The notes beneath the pieces were generated by a model that did no database searches, had not been told where the DNA came from, and saw only the letters and a program-made list of their open reading frames with translations. This document shows positions 49,397-57,757 of a stretch of DNA of 64,000 nucleotides, in pieces. Each line of letters starts with the position of its first letter. The stretch's first letter is position 1. The translations under genes and the position numbers were made by a program. The stretch spans positions 1,736,001 through 1,800,000 of the forward strand of contig NZ_CP036150.1 in NCBI RefSeq assembly GCF_008329965.1. The letters run 5' to 3'. The stretch is from Oceanispirochaeta crateris. Its GTDB lineage: Bacteria > Spirochaetota > Spirochaetia > DSM-2461.

Positions 49397-50548
49397 ATGT
49401 TTAAAGACAAGCTGAGTTTGGATGAACTCACAAAGGGTTTGTCAGTAGTACCGGATGAAGATGGTCTGAATGAAATATCAGAGTTATCGAAACGGGGCTA
49501 TCAGCTTCTCAAAGAGAATCTGACAGAGAGGGCCCGAGAGTCTTTTGAAAAGATCCTCTCCATAGACGATGTCAATAATTACGCTCTTGTGGGAATGGGA
49601 GACTGTTATAGAAAAGAGCGGAACTTCAGAGAAGCCGTCATCTATTATCAGCGTTGCCTGGCTACACATCCTGGAAACAATTATGCTCTATTTGGTTTGG
49701 CAGACTGTTACAAGGCTATGAACCAGTACAACCGGGCCATTGATATCTGGGAAGAATATCTCCTCCATGATGACAGAAACATAACTGTACTTACCAGGAT
49801 TGCAGATGCCTATAGAAAGGTAAGGAATTTCAAACGCTCTTTCGAGATCTACCAGAAAGTTCTTACCATGGAAGAAAACAACAGCTATGCCATCATAGGC
49901 CTAGGTCATCTATACTATGATTTCAAAGAATACAAAGACGCTCTGCATTATTGGGAAAGGATGCTAGAAATCAACAGGGGGCATGTGGATATTCGAGTTC
50001 TCACATCCCTGGGAAACTGTCACAGAAAGCTGAAAACCTTCAGTGAGGGAGTTCCATTTTTTCTGGAAGCTCTCAAACTGCAGCCCCATAACTTCTATGC
50101 CCTCTTTGGTTTGGCCGACTGTTACAGAGGAATGAATCAACAGGAAAAATCACTGGTTTACTGGAATAAAATTCTGGATTTGGACCATAAGAATAAAGTC
50201 ATTCTCACAAGAGCCGGTGATGCCTACAGAAGTATGGGAGACCTTGAAAATGCAGAGGAGTATTATAGAAAGGCCCTCAACATAGAGTTTGATACCTATG
50301 CCATCCTTGGATTGGCCATGATCAACAAGAAGAAAGGCCATTTTCAAGATGCCATAACGTCCCTGAAAGACCTTATCAGCAATGACCCCAGAAACTACAG
50401 ACTGTATTTGGAAGCCGCTGATTGCTATGAAGGATTAGGTGATACCGAAGAAGCGCTGGGTGTTCTAGCCCTCTTTCTAAACACAGGCATCAGGAATAAC
50501 ACTGTAATCGAGAGAATCATGGAGTTGAAAAACAAGATTCAGTCTTAA
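49397..50548 (+). CDS. TPR protein built from alternating repeat pairs
   Basis: About nine TPR units fill this 383-residue protein, which has no signal peptide and should be cytoplasmic. Units of type A (YALFGLADCYKAMNQYNRAI) alternate with type B (VLTRIADAYRKVRNFKRSFE), giving three copies of a two-TPR block of about 68 residues. The ATG at 49397 has AAGGAA upstream; a TTG two codons earlier is too close to it. It meets mscS tail to tail with a 4-bp overlap. The function is unknown; it is a scaffold by fold. Confidence 0.85.
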   Translation: MFKDKLSLDELTKGLSVVPDEDGLNEISELSKRGYQLLKENLTERARESFEKILSIDDVNNYALVGMGDCYRKERNFREAVIYYQRCLATHPGNNYALFGLADCYKAMNQYNRAIDIWEEYLLHDDRNITVLTRIADAYRKVRNFKRSFEIYQKVLTMEENNSYAIIGLGHLYYDFKEYKDALHYWERMLEINRGHVDIRVLTSLGNCHRKLKTFSEGVPFFLEALKLQPHNFYALFGLADCYRGMNQQEKSLVYWNKILDLDHKNKVILTRAGDAYRSMGDLENAEEYYRKALNIEFDTYAILGLAMINKKKGHFQDAITSLKDLISNDPRNYRLYLEAADCYEGLGDTEEALGVLALFLNTGIRNNTVIERIMELKNKIQS

Positions 50549-51375
50549 GGGCTCTCTTGTTCTGAAACCGGTAGTGGATTGGTGACAGTAATGTGGGGAT
50601 AGGGAATAACTATGCCCGCAGATTTAAATCCAGCAAGAACATCCTGCACTATGGTGTTTCTTGTTTCAACATAATTTGTTTTCTCAAACCAGATCCCATA
50701 CTGTATGCCGATGCCGGATTCTTCAAAGGTTTTTATCAGAATAAAAGGATTCGGCTCGTCCAGACAGTTCACATTGCACTTGGCTACGGTCTGAAGCACT
50801 TCCTTCACCAGGCTTAAATCAGAGTCATAGGCGACTCTCAAATACAAGTCCATCCTTCTGATGGGAAATCTTGTTATGTTGATGACATCCGTGGATATCA
50901 GGGTCTCATTGGGAATGCGGATCAATAGGTTATCAAAGGTTTTCAGCATGATGGACAGTAATTCTACGGAATAAACCGTACCTGTTTTATCACCCACAGT
51001 GATGACATCCCCAATCTCAAAACTTTTTTCAGTCACCATAAAAAAACCACTGATGATATTTCCAAGACTCTTTTGAGAGGCCACACCAACGGCAATACCT
51101 ATGATCCCCGCGGCACCCAATAGGGCACTTAATTTAATACCCAGTTCTGAGAGGATGATGATAAAGAGGATTAAAAATCCCGAATAGTTTACAAGCTTGC
51201 TGATCAGCATTTTGTTCTGGAGGTTGGATTTTTTAAAAAAGGTTCGATCCATAAAGAAACGGATGGTGCGAATGATCAGAACCCCGGAAAGCATCAGTAT
51301 GGCAATTCTGAAGAGCTGACCATAGGAGATGCTGTTAAAAAAATCCTTTATACTTTCCATCGGAAGAATTTCCAT
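50545..51375 (-). CDS. small-conductance mechanosensitive channel (MscS family)
   Basis: Three transmembrane helices occupy about residues 20-100. The pore helix is rich in Ala and Gly (LLGAAGIIGIAVGVASQKSL), then GNIISGFFMVTEKSFEIGD, the MscS hallmark, and a beta domain. The 276 residues match E. coli MscS (286). It releases solutes upon hypo-osmotic shock. It is encoded three bases after a DUF432 gene, a pairing that suggests joint function. Confidence 0.94.
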   Translation of the reverse strand: MEILPMESIKDFFNSISYGQLFRIAILMLSGVLIIRTIRFFMDRTFFKKSNLQNKMLISKLVNYSGFLILFIIILSELGIKLSALLGAAGIIGIAVGVASQKSLGNIISGFFMVTEKSFEIGDVITVGDKTGTVYSVELLSIMLKTFDNLLIRIPNETLISTDVINITRFPIRRMDLYLRVAYDSDLSLVKEVLQTVAKCNVNCLDEPNPFILIKTFEESGIGIQYGIWFEKTNYVETRNTIVQDVLAGFKSAGIVIPYPHITVTNPLPVSEQESP

Positions 51376-51378
51376 GTT

Positions 51379-52119
51379 TTATCCTGTGTACAATGTTTTG
51401 AAATAGTAAAAGCTCTTCTTGAGAATGCTTTTATCTTCCGCCAATCGAGGGGGAGAGGCCAGCTGAATATTATCTCCGGAAGGAAGGGTTTTTTTATAGA
51501 CAACCTGACTCATCTGATCCAGCCCTTTGAAGGTGATATTTACAGGACTGGCAAGAATCAGACTTCCGCTGTAATAAAGGGACAGGTAAGGAACCCTCAG
51601 GATCATCCTTTCAAAATCAAGATTCTGAGAAGACTTATTCATAATACTCAATGGACAGTAGATGCTGGAGTTCTGCTGCTTGTATTCAGACAGGTCCCGA
51701 AAAAGGGGACTCTCAAGAAAATAGGCGATCTCCCCGTTGTCCAGACTTCCGAAAAAACTCTTGGAAAGAGGCCTGATAACGGATTCACAGAGCAGTTTTT
51801 TACTCTCCTGGGAGCCAAAAAGTAATTTGACAACCAGAGGGACTTCCACGAAGGCATCAATTTTCTTACCAGGCAGGATGGATAGATTTTCCATCGGTTT
51901 GAGTATCATAGGCAAATCGGGCAAACCGGGTTCCATAAAAAGAGAATGGTCATCACCGGTCACATATCTGTTTGAAATGAGTTCAGAGGAGATATACCTG
52001 TTGATATAAACTTCATTTCGGTTTCTCTGTATATCGATGTATTGACCCGATGGTAAATCTATGTGGATTCCGGATTTCTGCAGATCCAGTTTCCCCCAGG
52101 GGAAAGACTTTATATTCAC
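51379..52119 (-). CDS. DUF432-family protein
   Basis: The 246 residues match my memory of DUF432: an N-terminal WGKLDLQKSGIHIDL segment and a middle SILPGKKIDAFVEVPLVVKL followed by strands (LRVPYLSLYYSGSLILASPV). The protein has no signal peptide or membrane helix and appears all-beta. DUF432 genes are often next to mscS, as here, but the role is not known to me. No clear binding site precedes the ATG at 52119. Confidence 0.7.
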   Translation of the reverse strand: MNIKSFPWGKLDLQKSGIHIDLPSGQYIDIQRNRNEVYINRYISSELISNRYVTGDDHSLFMEPGLPDLPMILKPMENLSILPGKKIDAFVEVPLVVKLLFGSQESKKLLCESVIRPLSKSFFGSLDNGEIAYFLESPLFRDLSEYKQQNSSIYCPLSIMNKSSQNLDFERMILRVPYLSLYYSGSLILASPVNITFKGLDQMSQVVYKKTLPSGDNIQLASPPRLAEDKSILKKSFYYFKTLYTG

Positions 52120-52228
52120 AATTTGCCCTTGACTCCTTTATGTAGAATCAGCCAATTTCTTTCTGCCATAAATTCCATTATACTACATGCTGGATAGTTC
52201 AGTCATCACGAAATTAGGAGTAAAGACC

Positions 52229-53290
52229 GTGGCCAGATTTTATAAAAAAAGAACAGAAACTCTTCGTAAACATCCGGGGGAAATGGTTTATATTGGAAAT
52301 AATTTAAAAAATGAATCCAAAATTGATAAAATCACCTACACCCCGGAGAAGATGACAGGCCGGATTCATTCCCTCGTAGATGAAACCACAAATTTTCCCG
52401 AAACCGAAGAGATAAGCTGGATCAATATTGAAGGTGTTTCTGATGTAAAATCCATGAAGATACTAAAGAATCGCTTCAATTTGAATTCACTGATTATTGC
52501 TGATATAATGAACACAGGTACACGCCCCAAATATCAGAGCTTGGAAAATAATCTCTTCTTTTCACTGAAAATGCTTCGTTATGACCAAGAGAAAGAAAGA
52601 ATACTGTCAGAACAGCTGAGTATTATCGTTTTTAAAAATACACTGGTCACCTTTCAAGAAGTCCCAGGAGATGTGTTTGATCCCATAAGAGAGAATCTTA
52701 TGATGAAGGATAGTAAAATACGCTCTGAAAAGATAGGTTATTTAATCCATTCCATTCTGGACTGTTTGGTCGATAACTACATTTCTATTCTTCAGCTTTT
52801 GGCAGAAAGGATTGAAGACATGGAAGAACTTCTCCTGGACCATCCCGATGAAACCGTCATGGAAAAATTAATCTCTTCAAAAAAAGATCTCTTGTATCTG
52901 GTAAAGTCCATCCGGCCGGCCAGAGAGGCATTTAAACAGCTGATCAACGAAAAACCCACCGAAATTAGAAACTACATGCACTACTTCAACGATCTCTTTT
53001 CCAACATAACCCACGTGTATGAAACTGTGGAACTATACAAAGAACTCACAACAGAACAGATGAATACTTATAATTCCTACATGAATAACAGACTAAATGA
53101 CATCATGCGCTTTCTCACTGTATTTTCGGTCATTTTCCTCCCCCTGACCCTCGTTGCCGGAATTTATGGAACAAATTTTGAGTTCATTCCAGAACTGCAC
53201 CTCCGCTTTGGTTATCTCTACTTTTGGATCATCATGCTAACCCTGGCTGGTCTCATGATCTATATTTTTAAGAAGAAAAAATGGATGTAA
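52229..53290 (+). CDS. corA: CorA-family magnesium/cobalt transporter with GTN motif
   Basis: The GTG at 52229 with AGGAG eight bases upstream gives an N-terminus (ARFYKKRTETLRKHPGEMVYIG) that matches CorA starts; the longer frame from 52187 would overlap a probable TATACT -10 box. A soluble domain and a long stalk helix precede two C-terminal helices. The pore signature is YGTNFE in place of the usual YGMNFE. CorA pentamers import Mg2+; the Met-to-Thr change could alter selectivity. 353 residues. Confidence 0.9.
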   Translation: MARFYKKRTETLRKHPGEMVYIGNNLKNESKIDKITYTPEKMTGRIHSLVDETTNFPETEEISWINIEGVSDVKSMKILKNRFNLNSLIIADIMNTGTRPKYQSLENNLFFSLKMLRYDQEKERILSEQLSIIVFKNTLVTFQEVPGDVFDPIRENLMMKDSKIRSEKIGYLIHSILDCLVDNYISILQLLAERIEDMEELLLDHPDETVMEKLISSKKDLLYLVKSIRPAREAFKQLINEKPTEIRNYMHYFNDLFSNITHVYETVELYKELTTEQMNTYNSYMNNRLNDIMRFLTVFSVIFLPLTLVAGIYGTNFEFIPELHLRFGYLYFWIIMLTLAGLMIYIFKKKKWM

Positions 53291-53300
53291 AAATTGGCCT

Positions 53301-53336
53301 TAAAAAAGCCAGTTTCACCCCTAGGTAAAACTGGCT
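53301..53336 (-). terminator. intrinsic terminator after alaS
   Basis: On the minus strand AGCCAGTTT (53336-53328) pairs with AAACTGGCT (53315-53307) and six T follow. The stem lies between converging corA and alaS; only the minus strand has the T run. Confidence 0.85.
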
Positions 53337-53355
53337 CTATGATTTAGAAATCGTC

Positions 53356-55143
53356 CTATTTAAGGATCGCTTTTATGCGACGTACACCTCGTGAGGAAGA
53401 CTGTTCTTTCTGTATTACAAAAGTACCGAGCTCCGATGTGTTTTCTATGTGGGGTCCACCACAGACTTCTACCGAGTAGTCCCCGATAAAATACACCTTC
53501 ACTTGTTCTCCGTATTTGGATGAAAACAGCGCTCTGGCTCCCTGTGCCTTAGCTTCTTCCACGGTCATTGTCTTCATTATAACCGGATGATGCTTGGCGA
53601 TTTCGGCATTCACAATGTCTTCAACCTGCTTCAGCTCTTCATTTGTCATCTTCTCGGGATGTGCAAAGTCAAAACGAAGCCGTTCTTCCGTAATATTGCT
53701 TCCCTTCTGTTCAACATGATCGCCCAGAACACGTTTGAGCGCTTCATGCAGCATGTGGGTCACAGTGTGATACCGGGTTGTCATCACCGAATGATCGGCT
53801 AAACCACCCTTGAAGATCTTGTCAGCCCCTTTCTTAGAGGCTTCCTGATGCTTTTCAAAGGCAGAGTCAAAACCGGGACGGTCGACGGTCATTCCGTGTT
53901 CACCCGCAAGCTCTTCGGTCAGTTCCAGGGGGAACCCAAAGGTATCGTACAGTTTGAAGGCCAGACGGCCTGGAATTTCCTTCTTAGGATTCTTCAGGAG
54001 ATTGGGAAGAATCTTCTCAAACTCATGCTCCCCTTTCTTCAAAGTTGTACTAAACTGCTTCTCTTCCAGTTCAAGTTCACTGAGAATCATATCTGATTTT
54101 TCAAGCAACTCAGGATAAACATCCTTGTACATATCAATGGCAACCTGACTGACCTGACCCAGGAAATTTTCGGTAATTCCCAATTTTCTTCCGTGTCTTA
54201 CAGCCCGTCTGATCAAACGGCGCAGGATATAGCCCTGTCCCAGATTGGACGGTTTGGCACCCCGCGGGTCGCCAATGATCATGGTAGCTGATTTACAGTG
54301 GTCACTGATGATCCTGATTGATATATCTTCTTCTTCATTTTCACCATAGGTCTTGCCGGTGAGCTCTTCTATCTTAGCAATGATGGGCTGAAAGAGTTCT
54401 GTCTGGTAAACAGAATTTTTTCCCTGGAGCATGGTCACTGTCCGCTCGATCCCCATACCCGTATCAACACAGGGGGCGTCGAGTTTTATATACTGCCCGT
54501 CTTCTGTCTTGTTGTACTGCATGAATACATCATTCCAGATCTCGAAATACTTACCGCAATGACAACCGGGTTTGCAGTCATCTCCACAGGATTCTTTTCC
54601 CGTATCATAGAACATTTCACTATCGGGACCACAGGGACCTGTTTTTCCGGCTGGTCCCCACCAGTTATCCTCTCTGGGAAGAAAATAGATACGATCTTCT
54701 GGAACTCCCAAGGATCTCCAGATATTGGCAGCATCGTCATCTCTAGGCACTTCATCATCACCATTAAAGACAGTGACAGAAAGGCGTTCCTTATCCAGAC
54801 CCAGATATTTCTCCGATGTCAGGAACTCCCAGCTCATGGAGAGGGCTTCTTCTTTGAAGTAATCTCCTAAAGACCAGTTTCCCAGCATTTCAAAAAACGT
54901 AAGATGGGAAGGATCGCCTACGGCTTCGATATCACCTGTACGGATACATTTCTGATAGTCTGTGAGCCTCATACCCGCAGGATGAGGTTGTCCCTGCAGA
55001 TAGGGTACCAGAGGGTGCATCCCTGCGGTGGTGAAGAGAACTGTCGGATCGTTCTCGGGAATCAGGGACTGCCCTGATATTTCTTTATGATTTCTAGATA
55101 CGAAAAAATCGATGTATTTTTTTCTTAGTTCATTACCTGTCAT
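53356..55143 (-). CDS. alaS: alanyl-tRNA synthetase, short form
   Basis: The class II core begins with LRKKYIDFFVSRNHKEI and has LFTTAGMHPLVPYL (motif 1) and FFEMLGNWSLGDYFK (motif 2). The editing domain has THMLHEAL (HxxxH) and VCGGPHI. A CGDDCKPGCHCGK insertion near 192 may bind zinc. The protein stops after the editing domain at 595 residues; the usual 870 or so includes a C-Ala oligomerisation domain. Short AlaRS is known in Borrelia (recollection). Confidence 0.95.
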   Translation of the reverse strand: MTGNELRKKYIDFFVSRNHKEISGQSLIPENDPTVLFTTAGMHPLVPYLQGQPHPAGMRLTDYQKCIRTGDIEAVGDPSHLTFFEMLGNWSLGDYFKEEALSMSWEFLTSEKYLGLDKERLSVTVFNGDDEVPRDDDAANIWRSLGVPEDRIYFLPREDNWWGPAGKTGPCGPDSEMFYDTGKESCGDDCKPGCHCGKYFEIWNDVFMQYNKTEDGQYIKLDAPCVDTGMGIERTVTMLQGKNSVYQTELFQPIIAKIEELTGKTYGENEEEDISIRIISDHCKSATMIIGDPRGAKPSNLGQGYILRRLIRRAVRHGRKLGITENFLGQVSQVAIDMYKDVYPELLEKSDMILSELELEEKQFSTTLKKGEHEFEKILPNLLKNPKKEIPGRLAFKLYDTFGFPLELTEELAGEHGMTVDRPGFDSAFEKHQEASKKGADKIFKGGLADHSVMTTRYHTVTHMLHEALKRVLGDHVEQKGSNITEERLRFDFAHPEKMTNEELKQVEDIVNAEIAKHHPVIMKTMTVEEAKAQGARALFSSKYGEQVKVYFIGDYSVEVCGGPHIENTSELGTFVIQKEQSSSRGVRRIKAILK

Positions 55144-55240
55144 AGAGATGATAATAGTATGAGGAGAGTAAAAAAGACAAGTGTCTTATGAAAGAATAGA
55201 GAAGGGAAAATCTTATGATTTAGATGGGTCAGTCAAAGAT

Positions 55241-56389
55241 TTAAACGAAATCCTCTTCGTCTTCGCTAAGGAGGATATAACTCCCCTCTTCTTCTCTTTT
55301 TCTAATCAGATTTAAGAATTCTCTAGTTTCTTTTTCAACTTCTTTTCTGGACACTCTGGGTGAGATGATCATCGTCTCTTCTACAAGCAACTTTCGCTGG
55401 GATGAAAGATGATTTAGGATATGATCTTTGATTCTATCCTCTTTACCTCTCAGGATAAAAGCGATCTTATCGTCATCCATCTCAAGAAGAAGGTTTTGAA
55501 GATCCCGGGGACGCATTTGAAAGATGCAGTCGATGGTATGGATCTGTTCCTTAATTTTTCGGCTCAGATCGGGATCTCCTTCTTCAAGATCGTCGAGGAT
55601 TCTCTTTTCTGTTCCGCTGTCCATATGCTTTAGAATTTCTGCAAGCCTGTCTTCTCCATCGATGACAATTTCTTCTTGATGGCCGATGCGATGAGCCTTC
55701 TCCTTGAGAACCGTATCCATTCTTGTGAGGACATCAGGGTTGAGGTCGCGCTTCATGGCCATCCGTCGAATCAGTTGTATTTGTTTATCCTTCTCGCAGC
55801 TTTTTAAATATGAGGAGACCTTCTGGGCATCCATAAAAGAGAGAATAATGGAGCATGTTTCCACAGGTTCTTCCTTTAAAACCTGGAGCAGCTGAGGAAG
55901 AGAGAGATCATTCATGAAAGCAAAGGGATGGGGAAGCGTACCGGGAACAGCCTTATTGAGAATTGCCCTGGCTTTCTCTGCTCCGAATGCTGTGCTTAAA
56001 AAATCACGAGCTGTATCGACTCCACCGACACCTTCGCCCTTTAAATTCATCTTATGCCCGAATTCCTGAAGAATTTCCAGAGCTTCTTCCCGACCAATCT
56101 CCTCTATGCGGGCAATTTCGGCAGTAACCAGCTCAATTTCTTTATCAGACATATTTCTGAGCACACGCCCTGCTTCTTCTTTACCCAAAAGGAGGAGGAA
56201 CCTGGCAGCCTGGGAAGCACCTCCGGGAGGGACAGAACCCGTCTTAATCAACCCGGGAGGATGGTTGTTCTGCTTTGTATCCTGAGATACCGCTGTCTTC
56301 GGTAGAGTATTATCAGAGACAGGAGCAACGGAGACCTTTTTACTGTTTTCTGCTTTATAAGCATCAAGACCCTTTTGTCTGAACTTCAT
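55241..56389 (-). CDS. FliG-like flagellar motor switch paralogue (FliG1 type)
   Basis: Residues about 60-382 align with FliG: AARFLLLLGKEEAGRVLRNM (N-domain), the middle domain, and a C-domain with the torque helix DLQNLLLEMDDDKIAFILRG. A charged 55-residue N-terminal extension precedes it. In the torque helix the usual LREVD is LLEMD and ALKG is ILRG, so one key Arg is missing. Spirochaetes carry two fliG genes; this resembles the variant FliG1 rather than the main rotor protein. The start has a -10 box six bases upstream and no Shine-Dalgarno. Confidence 0.85.
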   Translation of the reverse strand: MKFRQKGLDAYKAENSKKVSVAPVSDNTLPKTAVSQDTKQNNHPPGLIKTGSVPPGGASQAARFLLLLGKEEAGRVLRNMSDKEIELVTAEIARIEEIGREEALEILQEFGHKMNLKGEGVGGVDTARDFLSTAFGAEKARAILNKAVPGTLPHPFAFMNDLSLPQLLQVLKEEPVETCSIILSFMDAQKVSSYLKSCEKDKQIQLIRRMAMKRDLNPDVLTRMDTVLKEKAHRIGHQEEIVIDGEDRLAEILKHMDSGTEKRILDDLEEGDPDLSRKIKEQIHTIDCIFQMRPRDLQNLLLEMDDDKIAFILRGKEDRIKDHILNHLSSQRKLLVEETMIISPRVSRKEVEKETREFLNLIRKREEEGSYILLSEDEEDFV

Positions 56390-56395
56390 GGATTC

Positions 56396-56424
56396 ATATT
56401 AAAGGCAGCGTGCCTAGGGGTCAA
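56396..56424 (-). promoter_or_regulatory. promoter giving a leaderless fliG-like transcript
   Basis: TTGACC (56424-56419), exactly 17 bases and TAATAT (56401-56396) precede the ATG at 56389 by six bases, so transcription should start at the A of the ATG. Confidence 0.7.
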
Positions 56425-56488
56425 CGGCAGAGTACTTTTTTTGTTCTGATTAAAGGCAAAGTTGCCGATCATTGAGTATGGGACGACT

Positions 56489-57748
56489 ATGAAAAAAATG
56501 AAACAACTTCTATATATTCTGTTGCTGTGCCTTCTGACAGGGCAAATATCGGCACAAACAGCTGAGAGTGAACTCAAAAAAGTTTATGCTCCCTTTCCCT
56601 CCCGTTTGAGCGCCAAGACAAAGGGAACAGGGATTCTCCTGACATGGAAAGATGCCAAGAATCTAAACAACCCCACATACAACATCTATGAATCAATGAG
56701 TCCCATTGATCCTGAAAGTTTTATCTACGAGAAGAAAATTGCAACCCTCAGCCAAGGGATAGAAAATTACCTCTACGAGCCGGGGGATTCTATCCCCCGC
56801 TACTTCTTGATACTGGCAGAAGAGGATGGAATTCTCTTTGATGTCTTCATCCCCTATAGAAATATGACAATGGAAAGTGTCAGTGCTGCTGTCATGGACA
56901 TCCAGGAAGAGAAAGCCACCAGAATCTCATCTTTAGAGGTTCTTCCGAAGGCTCAATCCCTTCTTATAAAAGGCAGGAGCAGCCGTCCTCAACGAGCTGT
57001 CATTCTATTTAGAAGCACGGAGCCCATGGAAAAAAGAGAGGATCTTTCCAAGGCGACAAAAATCCGGGTTTTTCTCAATGAAACCATTGAATTGAGAGAT
57101 CAGGTCATTCCCGGAATTCCCTTCTATTATGCCCTTGTAGACAAGGAATTATATGAATCTGGCAGCTCTGTCCTCCTGTATGACGGTAGTGTGACTCCCC
57201 AGGGCGTCACGATCCCTCTGGAAGACTTGAATCCCGACATCTCCCAAATCTATCATTACACGTCCCGTCCAGCACCACTGCCACTTTTGAATGTCGAATT
57301 GGATATTGAGAAGGGCAACAAGCTTCCCGATCCGGGAGTCCCCTCCATACCTGTTGAGTTATCCTCCGAAACAGAGAATTCCCTGGCCAGTCTCAACCTT
57401 GGCAAGGCAGTCCATCCCGCCGTATGGCGCCAGGCTCAGCTTCTCAGTGTAGACCGAGCAGAACAGGGTCCAACAGAAACATCCTGGGTCAATAACCTGA
57501 TGAGACACAATGATTGGGAAAGCATTCTTACTGGGACAGAAGAACAACTAAAAATTACTTTTGATGAAGAAATAAAAAGCCGCCTTTTCTTCTACAAGGG
57601 TCAGGCAAACTATTTTCTTGGAAATCTTGAATACGCCTTCATGGATTTTCTCAGTTCACGAGAGGTGTATTACAGCGAATCCAATGCATGGATTTCAAGT
57701 ATTTATGAACAGAGAAAGAAAAGGGATTTAAGCAGGAATCTCGATTAA
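56489..57748 (+). CDS. secreted protein with fibronectin-III-like start
   Basis: The signal peptide (MKKMKQLLYILLLCLLTGQI, cleaved near SAQ) is followed by strands such as GTGILLTWKDAKN that resemble fibronectin type III modules, possibly three repeats (up to about residue 250). The C-terminal 120 residues are helical, with a TPR-like segment (LFFYKGQANYFLGNLEYAFM). 419 residues; no named family. It is divergent from the FliG-like gene. Start at 56489 with GGGA upstream. Confidence 0.72.
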   Translation: MKKMKQLLYILLLCLLTGQISAQTAESELKKVYAPFPSRLSAKTKGTGILLTWKDAKNLNNPTYNIYESMSPIDPESFIYEKKIATLSQGIENYLYEPGDSIPRYFLILAEEDGILFDVFIPYRNMTMESVSAAVMDIQEEKATRISSLEVLPKAQSLLIKGRSSRPQRAVILFRSTEPMEKREDLSKATKIRVFLNETIELRDQVIPGIPFYYALVDKELYESGSSVLLYDGSVTPQGVTIPLEDLNPDISQIYHYTSRPAPLPLLNVELDIEKGNKLPDPGVPSIPVELSSETENSLASLNLGKAVHPAVWRQAQLLSVDRAEQGPTETSWVNNLMRHNDWESILTGTEEQLKITFDEEIKSRLFFYKGQANYFLGNLEYAFMDFLSSREVYYSESNAWISSIYEQRKKRDLSRNLD

Positions 57749-57757
57749 AAAGAACAC

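Noticed and set aside
52187-52228. A longer corA start at ATG 52187
   Set aside because: It lacks a ribosome binding site and overlaps the probable -10 region. The GTG at 52229 matches the family N-terminus and has AGGAG.
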